The position numbers were made by a program, and so were the translations under genes. Positions 63,540-64,000 of a stretch of DNA of 64,000 bases are shown here, piece by piece. The notes beneath the pieces were generated by a model that was not told the origin of the DNA, ran no database searches, and saw only the letters and a list, made by a program, of their open reading frames with translations. Numbering within the stretch: the stretch's first letter is position 1; each line of letters begins with the position of its first letter. This DNA is from Rhizobium sp. CB3090. Its GTDB lineage: Bacteria; Pseudomonadota; Alphaproteobacteria; Rhizobiales; Rhizobiaceae. The stretch is from NCBI RefSeq assembly GCF_029714285.1, contig NZ_CP121662.1, forward strand, positions 1,488,001-1,552,000, in the 5' to 3' direction.

Positions 63540-64000
63540 ATGAAATCAGCAGTCGTCCAACTCCCCGGCCTCAATCGCGATCGTGACATGATCGCGGCGC
63601 TGACCAAGATTTCCGGTCATGCGCCGGTAACTGTCTGGCAGACAGAGACCGAGATTCCCGACGTCGACCTGATCGTCATTCCCGGCGGCTTTTCCTATGG
63701 TGACTATCTGCGCTGCGGCGCGATCGCAGCCCGTATGCCGGTCATGCAGGCGATCAAGGAGAAAGCCGATAAAGGCGTCAAGGTTCTGGGCGTCTGCAAC
63801 GGTTTCCAGATCCTTTTGGAAGCCGGCATGCTACCTGGTGCGCTGATGCGCAATGCCTCGCTGAAATTCGTCTGCCGCGAGATCAAGCTCGAAGTCGTCA
63901 ATGCCGAAACGGATTTCAGCCGCGCCTATGCCAAGGGTCAGGTGATCCGCTGCCCGGTCGCCCACCATGACGGCAATTATTTTGCCGACGCGGAAACGCT
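63540..64000 (+). CDS. purQ: Phosphoribosylformylglycinamidine synthase subunit PurQ, 3' truncated by window end
   Basis: The first about 153 residues are visible: [45 protein letters not shown], and the catalytic cysteine in [15 protein letters not shown] of the class I glutamine amidotransferase. It frees ammonia from glutamine for PurL. The gene runs off the end of the window, and the third catalytic residue (His in HDGNYF context) is seen at the edge. It follows purS in the same direction. Confidence 0.95.
   Translation, partial: MKSAVVQLPGLNRDRDMIAALTKISGHAPVTVWQTETEIPDVDLIVIPGGFSYGDYLRCGAIAARMPVMQAIKEKADKGVKVLGVCNGFQILLEAGMLPGALMRNASLKFVCREIKLEVVNAETDFSRAYAKGQVIRCPVAHHDGNYFADAET

Overview
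The window reads as chromosomal DNA of an alphaproteobacterium of the Rhizobiales, most likely Rhizobium sensu stricto. The grounds are the GC-rich rhizobial codon use; a suf operon in the order known from R. leguminosarum (sufS2-B-C-D-S1-X-A) with an Irr-type iron box in front of it; an ATP12 chaperone; gcvTHP behind a tandem glycine riboswitch; and short palindromic intergenic repeats of the kind scattered through rhizobial genomes. The species cannot be fixed from sequence alone. Most of the window is core metabolism and housekeeping. No prophage, plasmid-type replication gene or CRISPR array is visible.

Layout. 1-7.8 kb: the end of an acyltransferase-like membrane protein, two methyltransferases, a MerR regulator with a clear operator, mgtE, a peptide-deformylase-like protein lacking metal ligands, small secreted or unknown proteins, tRNA-Leu(GAG), lipB and an XRE regulator. 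8-16.7 kb: a DMT exporter, the biotin-carrying subunit of an acyl-CoA carboxylase, then a glutathione-dependent formaldehyde detoxification set (class III ADH, Gfa, S-formylglutathione hydrolase). That set is split by an 862-bp IS5-family element inserted in the ADH stop codon. It is followed by sugE/gdx behind a guanidine-II (mini-ykkC) riboswitch, and two DoxX paralogues. 16.8-22.2 kb: the carboxylase beta subunit, a lipoprotein, ATP12 chaperone, HAD phosphatase, RluA-type pseudouridine synthase and a PCu(A)C copper chaperone. 22.3-27 kb: glycine riboswitch and gcvT-gcvH-gcvP. 27.2-35 kb: a solitary antitoxin-like regulator, then the suf operon on the minus strand with an extra zinc-ribbon gene between sufB and sufC. 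35-41.1 kb: an alpha/beta hydrolase, a PIN toxin/antitoxin pair, GNAT, a large secreted caspase-fold protein lacking both catalytic residues, and tyrS. 41.2-50.2 kb: an AsmA/DUF3971 giant protein, bcp, a ferritin-like protein, an M23 envelope peptidase, RhlE helicase and a Nudix hydrolase. 50.2-55.4 kb: a maturation cluster for molybdenum hydroxylases (MoeA/MobA-like fusion, two XdhC-family proteins, VWA/CoxE, MoxR/CoxD) without the enzyme itself. 55.5-64 kb: flavin reductase, an orphan periplasmic binding protein, rpe, purB, small membrane proteins, a serine hydrolase and purC-purS-purQ (purQ runs off the end).

How parts work together. Fe-S cluster assembly (suf) and lipoate attachment (lipB) supply cofactors for enzymes such as the glycine cleavage system, whose GcvH carries lipoate. 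Glycine cleavage makes methylene-THF, and purC/S/Q and purB use one-carbon units downstream. Formaldehyde detoxification and guanidinium export sit side by side. The most distinctive observations are the IS insertion that changes a TAA stop to TAG without altering the protein, two degenerate enzyme families (deformylase and caspase), the zinc-ribbon gene inside suf, the Irr-box/promoter architecture, and the two metabolite riboswitches. I saw no clear evidence of a wholly new multi-gene system.
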